Shown piece by piece: positions 1-6,599 of a DNA stretch of 11,257 nucleotides. The position numbers were made by a program, and so were the translations under genes. Every line of letters begins with the position of its first letter. The stretch's first letter is position 1. The notes below the pieces were generated by a model. It saw nothing but the letters and a program-made list of their open reading frames with translations, did no database searches and was not told the origin of the DNA. The DNA comes from JAYRWN01 sp041917975. GTDB lineage: Bacteria > Bacteroidota > Bacteroidia > Chitinophagales > Saprospiraceae. Location of the stretch: NCBI GenBank assembly GCA_041917975.1, contig JAYRWN010000367.1, forward strand, positions 1-11,257, written 5' to 3'.

Positions 1-396
1 AACATGTTTGCCCAATTGCATGGCCACCATGCCAGCCACCCCATGTATATGTTCTGGCCCTGAAATGGTTACCGCATCAATATCGGTGCGCATTTCTTCT
101 AACATTCGCCGAAAATCCGCGTAAAATTTAGCTTTAGGAAAAAGGTCAATAGAACTTTTACAATAATTTTTATCGATATCACAAAGCGCTACCACATTAT
201 CGGCCCCGTTATTATAAGCATTGCGAATGTCTGAGGCCCCTTTGCCCCCTGCGCCAATGGCGGCAAGATTTAATTTGTCACTCGGTGCAATGAATCCTCG
301 ACCCAGAACATGTCGCGGGACAATCAAAAAAGACCCCGCAGCCAATGCGCCTGCCTTAATAAAACTTCTCCTGGATTTATTTAAATTAGTTGCCAT
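1..396 (-). CDS. Gfo/Idh/MocA-family oxidoreductase with Tat signal (N-terminal part, truncated by window)
   Basis: This is the first 132 codons of a gene read leftwards from an ATG at 394-396; the rest lies beyond the window edge. The N-terminus has a twin-arginine motif (S8-R-R-S-F-I-K14) followed by a short Ala/Gly-rich hydrophobic stretch, so export by the Tat pathway in folded, cofactor-loaded form is predicted. A Rossmann fold follows, with a GxGG-type nucleotide loop (G48-A-G-G-K-G53), an acidic residue at the end of the second strand (A70-L-C-D73) and the family's 'TPDHxH-like' segment, here S112-G-P-E-H-I-H118. Known members are NAD(P)-dependent sugar or inositol dehydrogenases and glycosidases, and many Bacteroidota paralogues are Tat-exported. 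The substrate cannot be told because the C-terminal domain is missing. The upstream leader is AT-rich with no clear Shine-Dalgarno sequence. Family assignment is firm; function is not. Confidence 0.85.
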   Translation of the reverse strand, partial: MATNLNKSRRSFIKAGALAAGSFLIVPRHVLGRGFIAPSDKLNLAAIGAGGKGASDIRNAYNNGADNVVALCDIDKNYCKSSIDLFPKAKFYADFRRMLEEMRTDIDAVTISGPEHIHGVAGMVAMQLGKHV

Positions 397-439
397 TGTT
401 TATATTTTAATCATGATAACAATGAGGACAATTTAGGTA

Positions 440-447
440 AAAAGATA
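440..447 (-). promoter_or_regulatory. Possible -7 box for the Gfo/Idh/MocA gene
   Basis: On the minus strand this reads TATCTTTT, matching 7 of 8 positions of the Bacteroidota -7 consensus TAnnTTTG and ending 43 bases upstream of the ATG at 396. I see no good TTTG -33 element at the expected 19-21 base spacing, so this is only a candidate. In AT-rich DNA such matches arise easily by chance. Confidence 0.22.
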
Positions 448-492
448 TTAAGTTCGTTTCTTACTTGACCTATTTTATTTAATCAAATTAAA

Positions 493-1173
493 ATGTGTAA
501 GGTTTTTTTTTGGACCGGTGGGCATCTGTTTTTATTATCGATAATTATTAGCTTATCAGCGAACCTGTCATTATCTGCTCAGTACATTCCTCGTTTCTCT
601 GAAGAAATAGTTTCGTATGAGCAACAGGATAAACAAAACCCAGTCAAAAAGCCGGTGTTGTTCACCGGAAGCTCATCTATACGGCTGTGGACACATTTGT
701 CGGGTGATTTCCCCAAATACCGTATCATCAACAGGGGATTTGGAGGCTCTACAGCGGAGGACTTATCCTTTTATTACGAGGTGTTGATCAAAAAACACCG
801 TCCCAATAAAGTCTTTATCTATGAAGGGGATAATGATGTGGCTATGGGCTTCCCGGTGGACTCAATCATAAAACACTTTGTCAGTATTCTGGATCGAATA
901 AAGCGGGATTTGAAAAGTACAGCGGTTTTTTTAATCAGTCCAAAACCAAGCCCCAGTCGATGGCATTTAAAATCAGAATATGTTGACCTAAATAAAAAAC
1001 TTATGATGTTAGCTCAGAAATACAAAAAAGTGCACGTTATCGACCTGTGGCAGCCTATGCTTAATGCAGAGGGGCTCCCGCGACCTGACCTCTTCCTGCA
1101 AGACCAATTACATATGAATCGTGAAGGTTATCTGATCTGGAAAAAAGTTCTGGAACACTATCTTCGCCCTTAA
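493..1173 (+). CDS. Secreted SGNH/GDSL-family hydrolase
   Basis: The 226-residue product has an N-terminal signal peptide (hydrophobic core about residues 12-27, likely cleavage after S28-A29). All SGNH blocks are visible: block I F57-T-G-S-S-S-I-R64 with predicted nucleophile Ser61, block II G82-F-G-G85, block III G112-D-N-D115 with the oxyanion Asn114, and block V D204-Q-L-H207 with the Asp/His pair. Members are esterases or lipases, often acetyl-esterases on carbohydrates; the substrate here is unknown. Length is typical of a single SGNH domain. The start at 493 gives the only sensible signal peptide. A run of nine T residues lies in codons 4-7. The stop is 5 bases before the GH13 gene, so the two are probably co-transcribed, suggesting a carbohydrate ester as substrate (inference). 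Confidence 0.88.
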   Translation: MCKVFFWTGGHLFLLSIIISLSANLSLSAQYIPRFSEEIVSYEQQDKQNPVKKPVLFTGSSSIRLWTHLSGDFPKYRIINRGFGGSTAEDLSFYYEVLIKKHRPNKVFIYEGDNDVAMGFPVDSIIKHFVSILDRIKRDLKSTAVFLISPKPSPSRWHLKSEYVDLNKKLMMLAQKYKKVHVIDLWQPMLNAEGLPRPDLFLQDQLHMNREGYLIWKKVLEHYLRP

Positions 1174-1178
1174 CCGCC

Positions 1179-3080
1179 ATGCATATTTCACACCGTTTTG
1201 TAATCTATTTTTGTTTATTTGGGATCTGTTTTTATTTTAAATGCCAACTAAAAATGCCTACCGAACCGGATCATTTGACTACAACTCCACCTTGGGCAAA
1301 ACAGGCTATTTGGTATCAAATTATGGTGGAAAGATTTCGCAATGGGGGGACCAAGAATAACCCGACGCGTGAAAGTCTGCAAGGTGCCTGGCCGGATTGG
1401 GTTCCGGAGTCATGGGCCACGACACCATGGACCCAGGATTGGTACAAAAAAGATACTTGGTTTTACCAATGTGATGATCCGGATTTTTACCATGGAATTC
1501 AAGCCAGGAGGTATGGCGGCGACCTACAAGGTGTTTTGGACAAAATTGATTACTTGGTAGAATTAGGCATAACTGCTGTTTTTTTTAATCCCCTGAATGA
1601 TGCCCCCAGTATGCATAAATATGACCCGGCTTATTATCATCATATTGATCGGTATTTTGGGCCTGATCCGGTCGGTGATGGGCTAAAAATGCAATCAGAA
1701 AAAAAAGACGATCCGAAGCAATGGGTTTGGACCGCTGCCGATCAATTGTTTCTAAAAGTTGTTTCAGCCTTGCATGCCCATGGTATCAAGGTTATAATGG
1801 ATTATTCCTGGAATCATACCGGCAAAAATTTTTGGGCTTTGCAAGATATTCGTCAGAATGGGAAATCCAGCAAATATTATGATTGGTATAGCATTTACCA
1901 GCTTGACGAATCGTCCACCCCAATGGATGAAATGAAGTACAAATATTGGGCTGGAGCATCCACTTTGCCTGAATTGAAAGAAGTCCTGGAAGGTGACCTT
2001 CCAGCGGATGGGCGTTTAGGGCGCTTGGAAGGAAACTTGTTTAGTCCAAGTCTGAAAGAACATATTTTCGCGGTAGCTTCCCGGTGGCTGGATCCTGATG
2101 GTGACGGAAATCCTCAAGACGGTGTGGACGGTTTTAGGCTAGATGTAGCCGCAGAGGTGCCGATTGGTTTTTGGAAAGAATTCCGTGCAAAGGTCCGCAA
2201 TATCAATCCGGAAGCATACCTGGTGGGGGAAATTTGGTGGGAAAAATGGCCGGATGACCTCCTGGACCCAAAACCTTTTCTAGGTGAGGCATTTGATGCA
2301 GTCATGAACTACCGGTGGTATCGGGAAGCCCGCCGCTTTTTTGGGCGCAACGTAGAAAGCACTCCCCCGTCCATATTTTCAGAGCGAATTCGTCAATTGC
2401 TTGACCCTTTATCCATAGAACACAATTTAGCGATGATGAATGTTGCCGCAACTCATGATAGCCCCAGATTAGCCACCTCTTTGTTCAATCAAAACAAATA
2501 TAAATTCCAAGCCACTGGCCGTGATTCTAATTACCGCATTGGAAAACCTGATGAAGAAGCACGTGCCAGACAACGTATGTTATTACTCCACCAATTCACC
2601 TACCTTGGAGCCCCCCACATTTGGTACGGCGATGAAGTGGGCATGTGGGGTGCGGATGATCCGGATTGCCGAAAACCCATGGTCTGGGAGGATCTGGTTT
2701 ATGAAACTGAAACACATGAAGTAGATGGAAAACAACATGGCCGATATCATGAAGTCCATGTGGATAAAGAACTATTCAAATATTATCAGGACCTGATCCA
2801 GTTTCGTAAGGATTACCCGGAATTAATTGATGGTGATCTGGAATTTATCCTTCAAAACGATGAACAAGGGTTATTGGCCTATAAACGTTCTCTGGGAGAG
2901 AAAGTTATTCTGGTGGTGTTCAATACGTCTTTGCAAACCAAACCTCTGAGCCTCTCCAATATAAAAGGGCAATTTAAGGATTGGCAGAATGGGGTGGAAT
3001 ATAGAATAGACGGTCAGCTGGAGCTGGATTTACCGGCTTTAAAAGGAACAGCTCTAATTAAGATGAATAACCCTGATTAA
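1179..3080 (+). CDS. GH13 alpha-amylase-family glycoside hydrolase, exported
   Basis: The 633-residue protein is a GH13 TIM-barrel enzyme predicted to act on alpha-glucans or maltooligosaccharides. The four conserved regions are present: region I D208-Y-S-W-N-H213, region II G318-F-R-L-D-V323 with nucleophile Asp322, region III G350-E-I-W353 with acid/base Glu351, and region IV T425-H-D-S428 with Asp427. D305-P-D-G-D-G310 resembles a calcium-binding loop. A small C-terminal beta domain fills about 535-630. The catalytic domain begins near residue 38, so the N-terminal CBM34-like domain of classical neopullulanases and cyclomaltodextrinases is absent. The first 22 residues are hydrophobic and end at Cys22, which could make it a lipoprotein, although Lys21 at -1 is atypical. 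The gene starts 5 bases after the SGNH hydrolase stop, indicating an operon. Hydrolase versus transglycosylase specificity cannot be told. Confidence 0.9.
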   Translation: MHISHRFVIYFCLFGICFYFKCQLKMPTEPDHLTTTPPWAKQAIWYQIMVERFRNGGTKNNPTRESLQGAWPDWVPESWATTPWTQDWYKKDTWFYQCDDPDFYHGIQARRYGGDLQGVLDKIDYLVELGITAVFFNPLNDAPSMHKYDPAYYHHIDRYFGPDPVGDGLKMQSEKKDDPKQWVWTAADQLFLKVVSALHAHGIKVIMDYSWNHTGKNFWALQDIRQNGKSSKYYDWYSIYQLDESSTPMDEMKYKYWAGASTLPELKEVLEGDLPADGRLGRLEGNLFSPSLKEHIFAVASRWLDPDGDGNPQDGVDGFRLDVAAEVPIGFWKEFRAKVRNINPEAYLVGEIWWEKWPDDLLDPKPFLGEAFDAVMNYRWYREARRFFGRNVESTPPSIFSERIRQLLDPLSIEHNLAMMNVAATHDSPRLATSLFNQNKYKFQATGRDSNYRIGKPDEEARARQRMLLLHQFTYLGAPHIWYGDEVGMWGADDPDCRKPMVWEDLVYETETHEVDGKQHGRYHEVHVDKELFKYYQDLIQFRKDYPELIDGDLEFILQNDEQGLLAYKRSLGEKVILVVFNTSLQTKPLSLSNIKGQFKDWQNGVEYRIDGQLELDLPALKGTALIKMNNPD

Positions 3081-3086
3081 CATCAG
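3073..3086. repeat. Small inverted repeat over the two convergent stop codons
   Basis: CTGAT (3073-3077), a 4-base loop TAAC, then ATCAG (3082-3086) form a perfect 5-bp stem. It spans the TAA stop of the GH13 gene and the stop (TGA on the minus strand) of the ATP-grasp gene, which are separated by only 2 bases. Neither side has a run of T, so it does not qualify as an ordinary intrinsic terminator. It may be chance. Confidence 0.25.
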
Positions 3087-4306
3087 AGCAATAAAACACG
3101 CACGTTAGACACGATGCCTTTTAATGCATCCTCTACTTCCTGAGTACTTTCGGAGCGAATAACTATATAGCCTTCTCCCTCATAGGTTTTGCCTTTTTCT
3201 TGTCCGGGTTCAGGAATTTTTACATCCGTCACCAGGTGCGCATAGTATTTATCCACGAACTCTATGCCTTCCGTGCGCAACACCCGGCCTTCCCCCATCC
3301 CCCGAAGATAAGCGGCACCCACTGTATACTTCTGTTCAGGAATAAAAAATTCATCGTAAATAACCAAATTAGCCCAAGCCATTATAGCATCAAAGTCGGC
3401 ACTTCGGGATATTAAAGTAGTGAACATGGCTCCGGGAGGACGCATAGCAATTTCAGAAACAGCTACGGAACCATCAGCTAAGCGAAACCACTCCATATGA
3501 CTATGCCCATTCACCGGTCCAAGCGTTTTCAAAACCCGGTCAGCCACTTCACGCACGTCATCAAATTCATTCGATAACGTTTCTAAAGGGAGAATCACCT
3601 GCCATTGTATCCAGGGATTTTCGACTACTTCTAAGGGAGTAGGTTGATAGCGGGTAAAGGTGCGGAACATCACCTGGCCATTGAGCATAAACGTATCGCA
3701 TGAATGTTCTTTACCAACTAAAAACTGCTCTAATAACCATGGATGTTTTTTCGAGGCCGGGTGATTTGCCAACAACTGGTCCAGTTCTACCTGACTTTTT
3801 AAACGGTAAGTAGATTGAGCGGCCGCACCAGCCGGTGGTTTAGCAATCAAAGGAAAACCAATGTCTTTGGCAAACTGCAGGGCGGCCTGATTGGTTTTGG
3901 CCAGTTCATGTTTGGCCACCGTGATGCCTGCTTTTTCCAGGAGGGTCTTCATCAGCTCTTTGTCGCGATAATTTTGAGCCGTCTTTTTATTCATTCCCGG
4001 TACACCTAAATGTTCCCGAAGTTCAGCGACAGGGACTTGTACTTGCTCGTTGACCGCCAGGATACGCAATATCTTTTCATCAGCAGCGATTAACCCTTGT
4101 GTGGCCGCCTGTAATTGCGAAAAGTCACACACATCCTGGACCTTCCAAAACCGATCTACCTTTCGACGAATAGACCCGATAATGTTCTCTTCAATATCCT
4201 GACTAATGATACGGACGGCTACAGGCCGGCTCAGGTTAACCAATGCATAAATAAACTGTGCTGCATTGTCCGTAAAATATGGCGTGACAAAGATAACTAC
4301 AGGCAT
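3083..4306 (-). CDS. ATP-grasp domain protein, predicted carboxylate-amine/thiol ligase
   Basis: The 407-residue protein has ATP-grasp architecture. An N-terminal alpha/beta pre-ATP-grasp domain (about 1-105) opens with a hydrophobic strand (V3-V-I-F-V-T-P9). A central ATP-binding domain carries R114-D-K-E-L-M-K120 and A-G-I at the usual 'DKxxMK...AGI' place, a strand-loop P152-L-I-A-K156 followed by the Gly/Ala-rich loop to Thr167, and the adenine-hinge segment E193-Q-F195. The metal-binding pair is Glu272 (in H-M-E-W-F) and Glu285 within S284-E-I-A-M-R-P-P291. A C-terminal domain follows (about 325-407). Members join a carboxylate, via an acyl-phosphate, to an amine or thiol (CarB, PurT and biotin carboxylase type). 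No signal peptide is seen, so it is probably cytoplasmic. The substrate is not recognisable, and it appears to be a single-gene transcription unit. Superfamily assignment is strong; function is unassigned. Confidence 0.85.
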   Translation of the reverse strand: MPVVIFVTPYFTDNAAQFIYALVNLSRPVAVRIISQDIEENIIGSIRRKVDRFWKVQDVCDFSQLQAATQGLIAADEKILRILAVNEQVQVPVAELREHLGVPGMNKKTAQNYRDKELMKTLLEKAGITVAKHELAKTNQAALQFAKDIGFPLIAKPPAGAAAQSTYRLKSQVELDQLLANHPASKKHPWLLEQFLVGKEHSCDTFMLNGQVMFRTFTRYQPTPLEVVENPWIQWQVILPLETLSNEFDDVREVADRVLKTLGPVNGHSHMEWFRLADGSVAVSEIAMRPPGAMFTTLISRSADFDAIMAWANLVIYDEFFIPEQKYTVGAAYLRGMGEGRVLRTEGIEFVDKYYAHLVTDVKIPEPGQEKGKTYEGEGYIVIRSESTQEVEDALKGIVSNVRVLLL

Positions 4307-4325
4307 GGTTTTATGGCTTTCGACT

Positions 4326-4333
4326 CAAAGATA
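4326..4333 (-). promoter_or_regulatory. Candidate -7 box for the ATP-grasp gene
   Basis: On the minus strand this reads TATCTTTG, an exact match to the Bacteroidota -7 consensus TAnnTTTG. It ends 19 bases before the ATG at 4306, a plausible short leader. I see no clear TTTG at -33. The perfect palindrome at 4370-4395 lies about 37 bases further upstream, where an activator or repressor could reach this promoter. Confidence 0.4.
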
Positions 4334-4369
4334 AAAGAATTTTGGGTTTCTCTAATTATTTGTATTAGA

Positions 4370-4395
4370 CTGGAAGATAAGCGCTTATCTTCCAG
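4370..4395. repeat. Perfect 26-bp palindrome in divergent intergenic region (possible operator)
   Basis: The left half CTGGAAGATAAGC (4370-4382) is followed directly by its exact reverse complement GCTTATCTTCCAG (4383-4395). It lies between the divergent ATP-grasp gene (start 4306) and T9SS cargo gene (start 4488), about 37 bases upstream of the candidate ATP-grasp -7 box. As RNA it would form an 11-bp stem with a GCGC loop, but neither strand has a following T-run, and a terminator is not expected between divergent starts. A dimeric regulator's operator is the simplest inference. No second copy was noticed in the window. Confidence 0.6.
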
Positions 4396-4487
4396 GACTT
4401 CATCCAGACGTCGAAAGTTAAAAGGTGCTCAAACCGTTAATATGGTTGACATTTATTCTATTATCCATTAATTTGTCTTACATAAAT

Positions 4488-5420
4488 ATGAAACGCATGT
4501 GGCGCACTTTGATAATTCTTTTTTTCTGCGCGCTGTTTACTCAGTCATTCGCTCAAAACTATCAGTTTGGGCATCCGAGCTCAAAGTGGGTCTTTGATTT
4601 TTTTACCTGGAGCACGGCAGGGCAACATCATTTTACCAGGGGCGTCGATTCTATCATCCAAGATAAAAAAGCTTATTCCCTAAACCGGTATACCAGACGT
4701 TGGCAATACGTTGTTGGCGAACCTTCTCAATATTCCACCTCTGAAATTAACAATTTCCTATGGTTTAGTTTTGACCAAGGGTTACTCTTATTATTCGATT
4801 CCACCGTGCAACAATTTGACACCCTAATTAATTACCACGCCTTGCCTGGGGATAACTGGTCGTTTGATTGGCATGATGACTGGATATTCGGCAGTGAAGG
4901 ATATGTACAATACCAGGTTTTAGATACCGGAACTGCTTTGATCAATTCTCTCCCACTCTATTGGTTAAGTGTGAAAGTCTCATCACCGGATACAAATTAT
5001 GGATACTATCTGGATACACTTTATAATTTGATTGGGGGAAAAGGATATTTTTTCCCAAATGACTTTTTTTATCGGCAACTTGATGGAGGATTTGGTGGTG
5101 ACCGCGCCTGTTATTACGATGATTCTATTGGTATAGTTGGCTCCTCACACTGTGAACAAATTTTAGCGGTCAAGGAGCAATTTAAAACATCTATTACTTC
5201 GCTTTCTCTTTTCCCCAATCCTGTCCAAAATTATCTTTCCTGGTCGTCTATAAATGGCCAATTTAGCACAGATATTTTTGATGTTAATGGTCGTAAAATC
5301 CATACAAGTTACACCCTAACTACATTAGATATATCCTCATTAAACAGCGGTTTTTATTTATTACAAATAAAGAACAGCCAGGGAATCCTATTAGCACAAG
5401 GTAAATTCATGAAACTGTAG
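4488..5420 (+). CDS. Secreted protein with T9SS type A C-terminal sorting domain, function unknown
   Basis: The 310-residue protein has a clear signal peptide (M1-K-R-M-W-R then hydrophobic L8-F17, likely cleavage after A22-Q23). At the C-terminus it has an approximately 75-residue T9SS sorting domain: S238-L-S-L-F-P-N-P245, then D262-I-F-D-V-N-G268 and S293-like strands, ending K-F-M-K-L310. It is therefore predicted to cross the outer membrane by the type IX system and be anchored or released outside. The mature body (about 24-235) is rich in Trp, Tyr, Phe and Asp and has two cysteines, C208 and C222, which may pair. No enzymatic motif is seen; it resembles the many small uncharacterised Bacteroidota T9SS cargo proteins. 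The ATG at 4488 is preferred over an in-frame GTG at 4425, because the latter adds 21 residues ahead of a good signal peptide. It stands alone in its unit. Confidence 0.85.
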   Translation: MKRMWRTLIILFFCALFTQSFAQNYQFGHPSSKWVFDFFTWSTAGQHHFTRGVDSIIQDKKAYSLNRYTRRWQYVVGEPSQYSTSEINNFLWFSFDQGLLLLFDSTVQQFDTLINYHALPGDNWSFDWHDDWIFGSEGYVQYQVLDTGTALINSLPLYWLSVKVSSPDTNYGYYLDTLYNLIGGKGYFFPNDFFYRQLDGGFGGDRACYYDDSIGIVGSSHCEQILAVKEQFKTSITSLSLFPNPVQNYLSWSSINGQFSTDIFDVNGRKIHTSYTLTTLDISSLNSGFYLLQIKNSQGILLAQGKFMKL

Positions 5421-5484
5421 GCAGATTCCATAAAAAGCCGCAGATGCTAACCATATTTTTTTTCATGTATTAATTTTAATTCTT

Positions 5485-5492
5485 TATATTTA
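5485..5492 (+). promoter_or_regulatory. Weak promoter candidate for the alpha/beta hydrolase gene
   Basis: TATATTTA (7 of 8 matches to TAnnTTTG) is preceded, after 20 bases, by TTTC at 5461-5464 (3 of 4 matches to the TTTG -33 element). The spacing is right for a Bacteroidota promoter and would give a leader of roughly 55 bases before the ATG at 5553. The surrounding DNA is very AT-rich, so chance is a real alternative. Confidence 0.28.
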
Positions 5493-5534
5493 ATCACACG
5501 TCTTATCAAATTAGACACGGTGAATAATTAATTG

Positions 5535-5549
5535 ACAATTCAAAATTGT
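5535..5549. repeat. Inverted repeat just before the alpha/beta hydrolase start codon
   Basis: ACAATT (5535-5540), spacer CAA, AATTGT (5544-5549) form a perfect 6-bp inverted repeat ending 3 bases before the ATG at 5553. In mRNA it would form a weak AU-rich hairpin where the ribosome lands; in DNA it could be a small operator. The arms are short and AT-rich, so significance is uncertain. Confidence 0.3.
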
Positions 5550-5552
5550 ACC

Positions 5553-6599
5553 ATGGCCTACAGGATTAAGTCTATTTTTGGGTTTATCTTATTACTATGT
5601 TGCGGATATTTTAGTTGTAATCTTCCTGAACAAACTCAAACCAATTCAGATGGTGTTCAAACTCTTGCGGACTATTTCGACCCTCACGAAGGAGGCATAC
5701 AGAATGGGGGAGAAAAAATGATCACCATTCAGACCCCAAAAGGCAGTTTTAAAGTATGGACCAAACGTTTTGGAAATAATCCAAAAACAAAGTTATTGTT
5801 ATTACATGGCGGCCCGGGGGGAACTCACGATTATTTTCAAAGTGCCGAAAATTTTTTAGCGGCAGAGGGTATTGAATTTATTTATTACGACCAGTTAGGA
5901 AGCGGGTATTCTGATAACCCGAATGATACCGCCTTTTGGGATTTAGCGCGTTTTGTGGAAGAAGTGGAGCAAGTGCGCCAAAGTTTAAACCTGACCAAAG
6001 ATAATTTCTACCTGTTAGGTCATTCTTGGGGCGGTATTTTAGCTACCGAATATGCGCTGAAATATCAAGAACATCTGAAAGGTTTAATCATCTCCAACAT
6101 GATGTCCAGCTGTCCTGATTACGATCGATATGCTGAAGAAGTTCTGAGCAAAAAATTACCGGCTGAAGTGCTTAAGGAGATTAAAGCCATTGAAACCGCT
6201 GGTGATTTTAGCAATCCACGCTATATGGAGTTATTGATGCCGCACTTTTATAACCAATTCATTTGCCGCATACCTTTGGAAGAATGGCCTGGCCCGATAA
6301 ACCGATCATTTGCTAAATTAAATCAGAGCTTATATGTGACCATGCAAGGTCCCAGTGAATTTGGAATCAGCGGTAAATTGGAACTCTGGGATCACAGCAA
6401 AGATTTAGGCCAAATAAAAGTACCCACTCTGGTCATCGGCTCTACTTACGATACCATGGACCCCGAACATATGCGCTGGATGAGTACACAAGTACCAAAT
6501 GGTCAATTTTTATTGTGCCCCAATGGTGGGCATATGAGTATGTGGGATGATCAGCAGACCTACTATTCCGGTTTGATAAAATTTTTGGCAGGGAATTAA
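5553..6599 (+). CDS. Lipoprotein alpha/beta hydrolase, prolyl iminopeptidase type
   Basis: The 348-residue protein starts with a lipoprotein signal: K6, a hydrophobic core I8-L15, and Y19-F-S-C22 as lipobox with Cys22 as the lipidation site. The fold is alpha/beta hydrolase of peptidase family S33. The oxyanion-hole motif is H85-G-G-P-G-G90, the nucleophile elbow G156-H-S-W-G-G161 places Ser158, the acid is probably Asp300 (in T-Y-D-T-M), and the His is H327 (in G-G-H-M). A cap domain occupies about 180-280. HGGPGG with GHSWGG is characteristic of prolyl iminopeptidases and related aminopeptidases, which release N-terminal residues from peptides; other esterase activities in this family are possible. 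Membrane anchoring in the periplasm or on the surface is unlike the cytosolic classical enzyme. The ATG at 5553 was chosen over an in-frame TTG at 5532 because it gives a standard signal. No partner gene in the same unit. Confidence 0.86.
   Translation: MAYRIKSIFGFILLLCCGYFSCNLPEQTQTNSDGVQTLADYFDPHEGGIQNGGEKMITIQTPKGSFKVWTKRFGNNPKTKLLLLHGGPGGTHDYFQSAENFLAAEGIEFIYYDQLGSGYSDNPNDTAFWDLARFVEEVEQVRQSLNLTKDNFYLLGHSWGGILATEYALKYQEHLKGLIISNMMSSCPDYDRYAEEVLSKKLPAEVLKEIKAIETAGDFSNPRYMELLMPHFYNQFICRIPLEEWPGPINRSFAKLNQSLYVTMQGPSEFGISGKLELWDHSKDLGQIKVPTLVIGSTYDTMDPEHMRWMSTQVPNGQFLLCPNGGHMSMWDDQQTYYSGLIKFLAGN

Noticed and set aside
4115..4471. Plus-strand open frame of 118 codons spanning the ATP-grasp 5' end and the intergenic palindrome
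   Set aside because: Most of it is antisense to the well-supported ATP-grasp gene, its product has no recognisable features, and its end is explained by the absence of stops across the palindrome.
4469..4475. TAATTTG preceded by GTTG 20 bases upstream, considered as a promoter of the T9SS cargo gene
   Set aside because: The box lacks one base of the TAnnTTTG spacing and would leave a leader of only about 6 bases before the ATG at 4488.
4425..4487. N-terminal extension of the T9SS cargo from a GTG start
   Set aside because: It would place 21 residues before an ideal signal peptide starting at 4488.
5456..5463. Run of eight T residues after the T9SS cargo gene, considered as an intrinsic terminator
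   Set aside because: The preceding bases form no stem longer than about 3 bp, so the hairpin half of a terminator is missing.
3083..6599. ATP-grasp ligase, T9SS cargo and aminopeptidase-like lipoprotein as a peptide-making (RiPP-like) cluster
   Set aside because: The genes lie on different strands or in separate units, the cargo is a large T9SS protein rather than a precursor peptide, and no transporter or other modifying enzyme is present.
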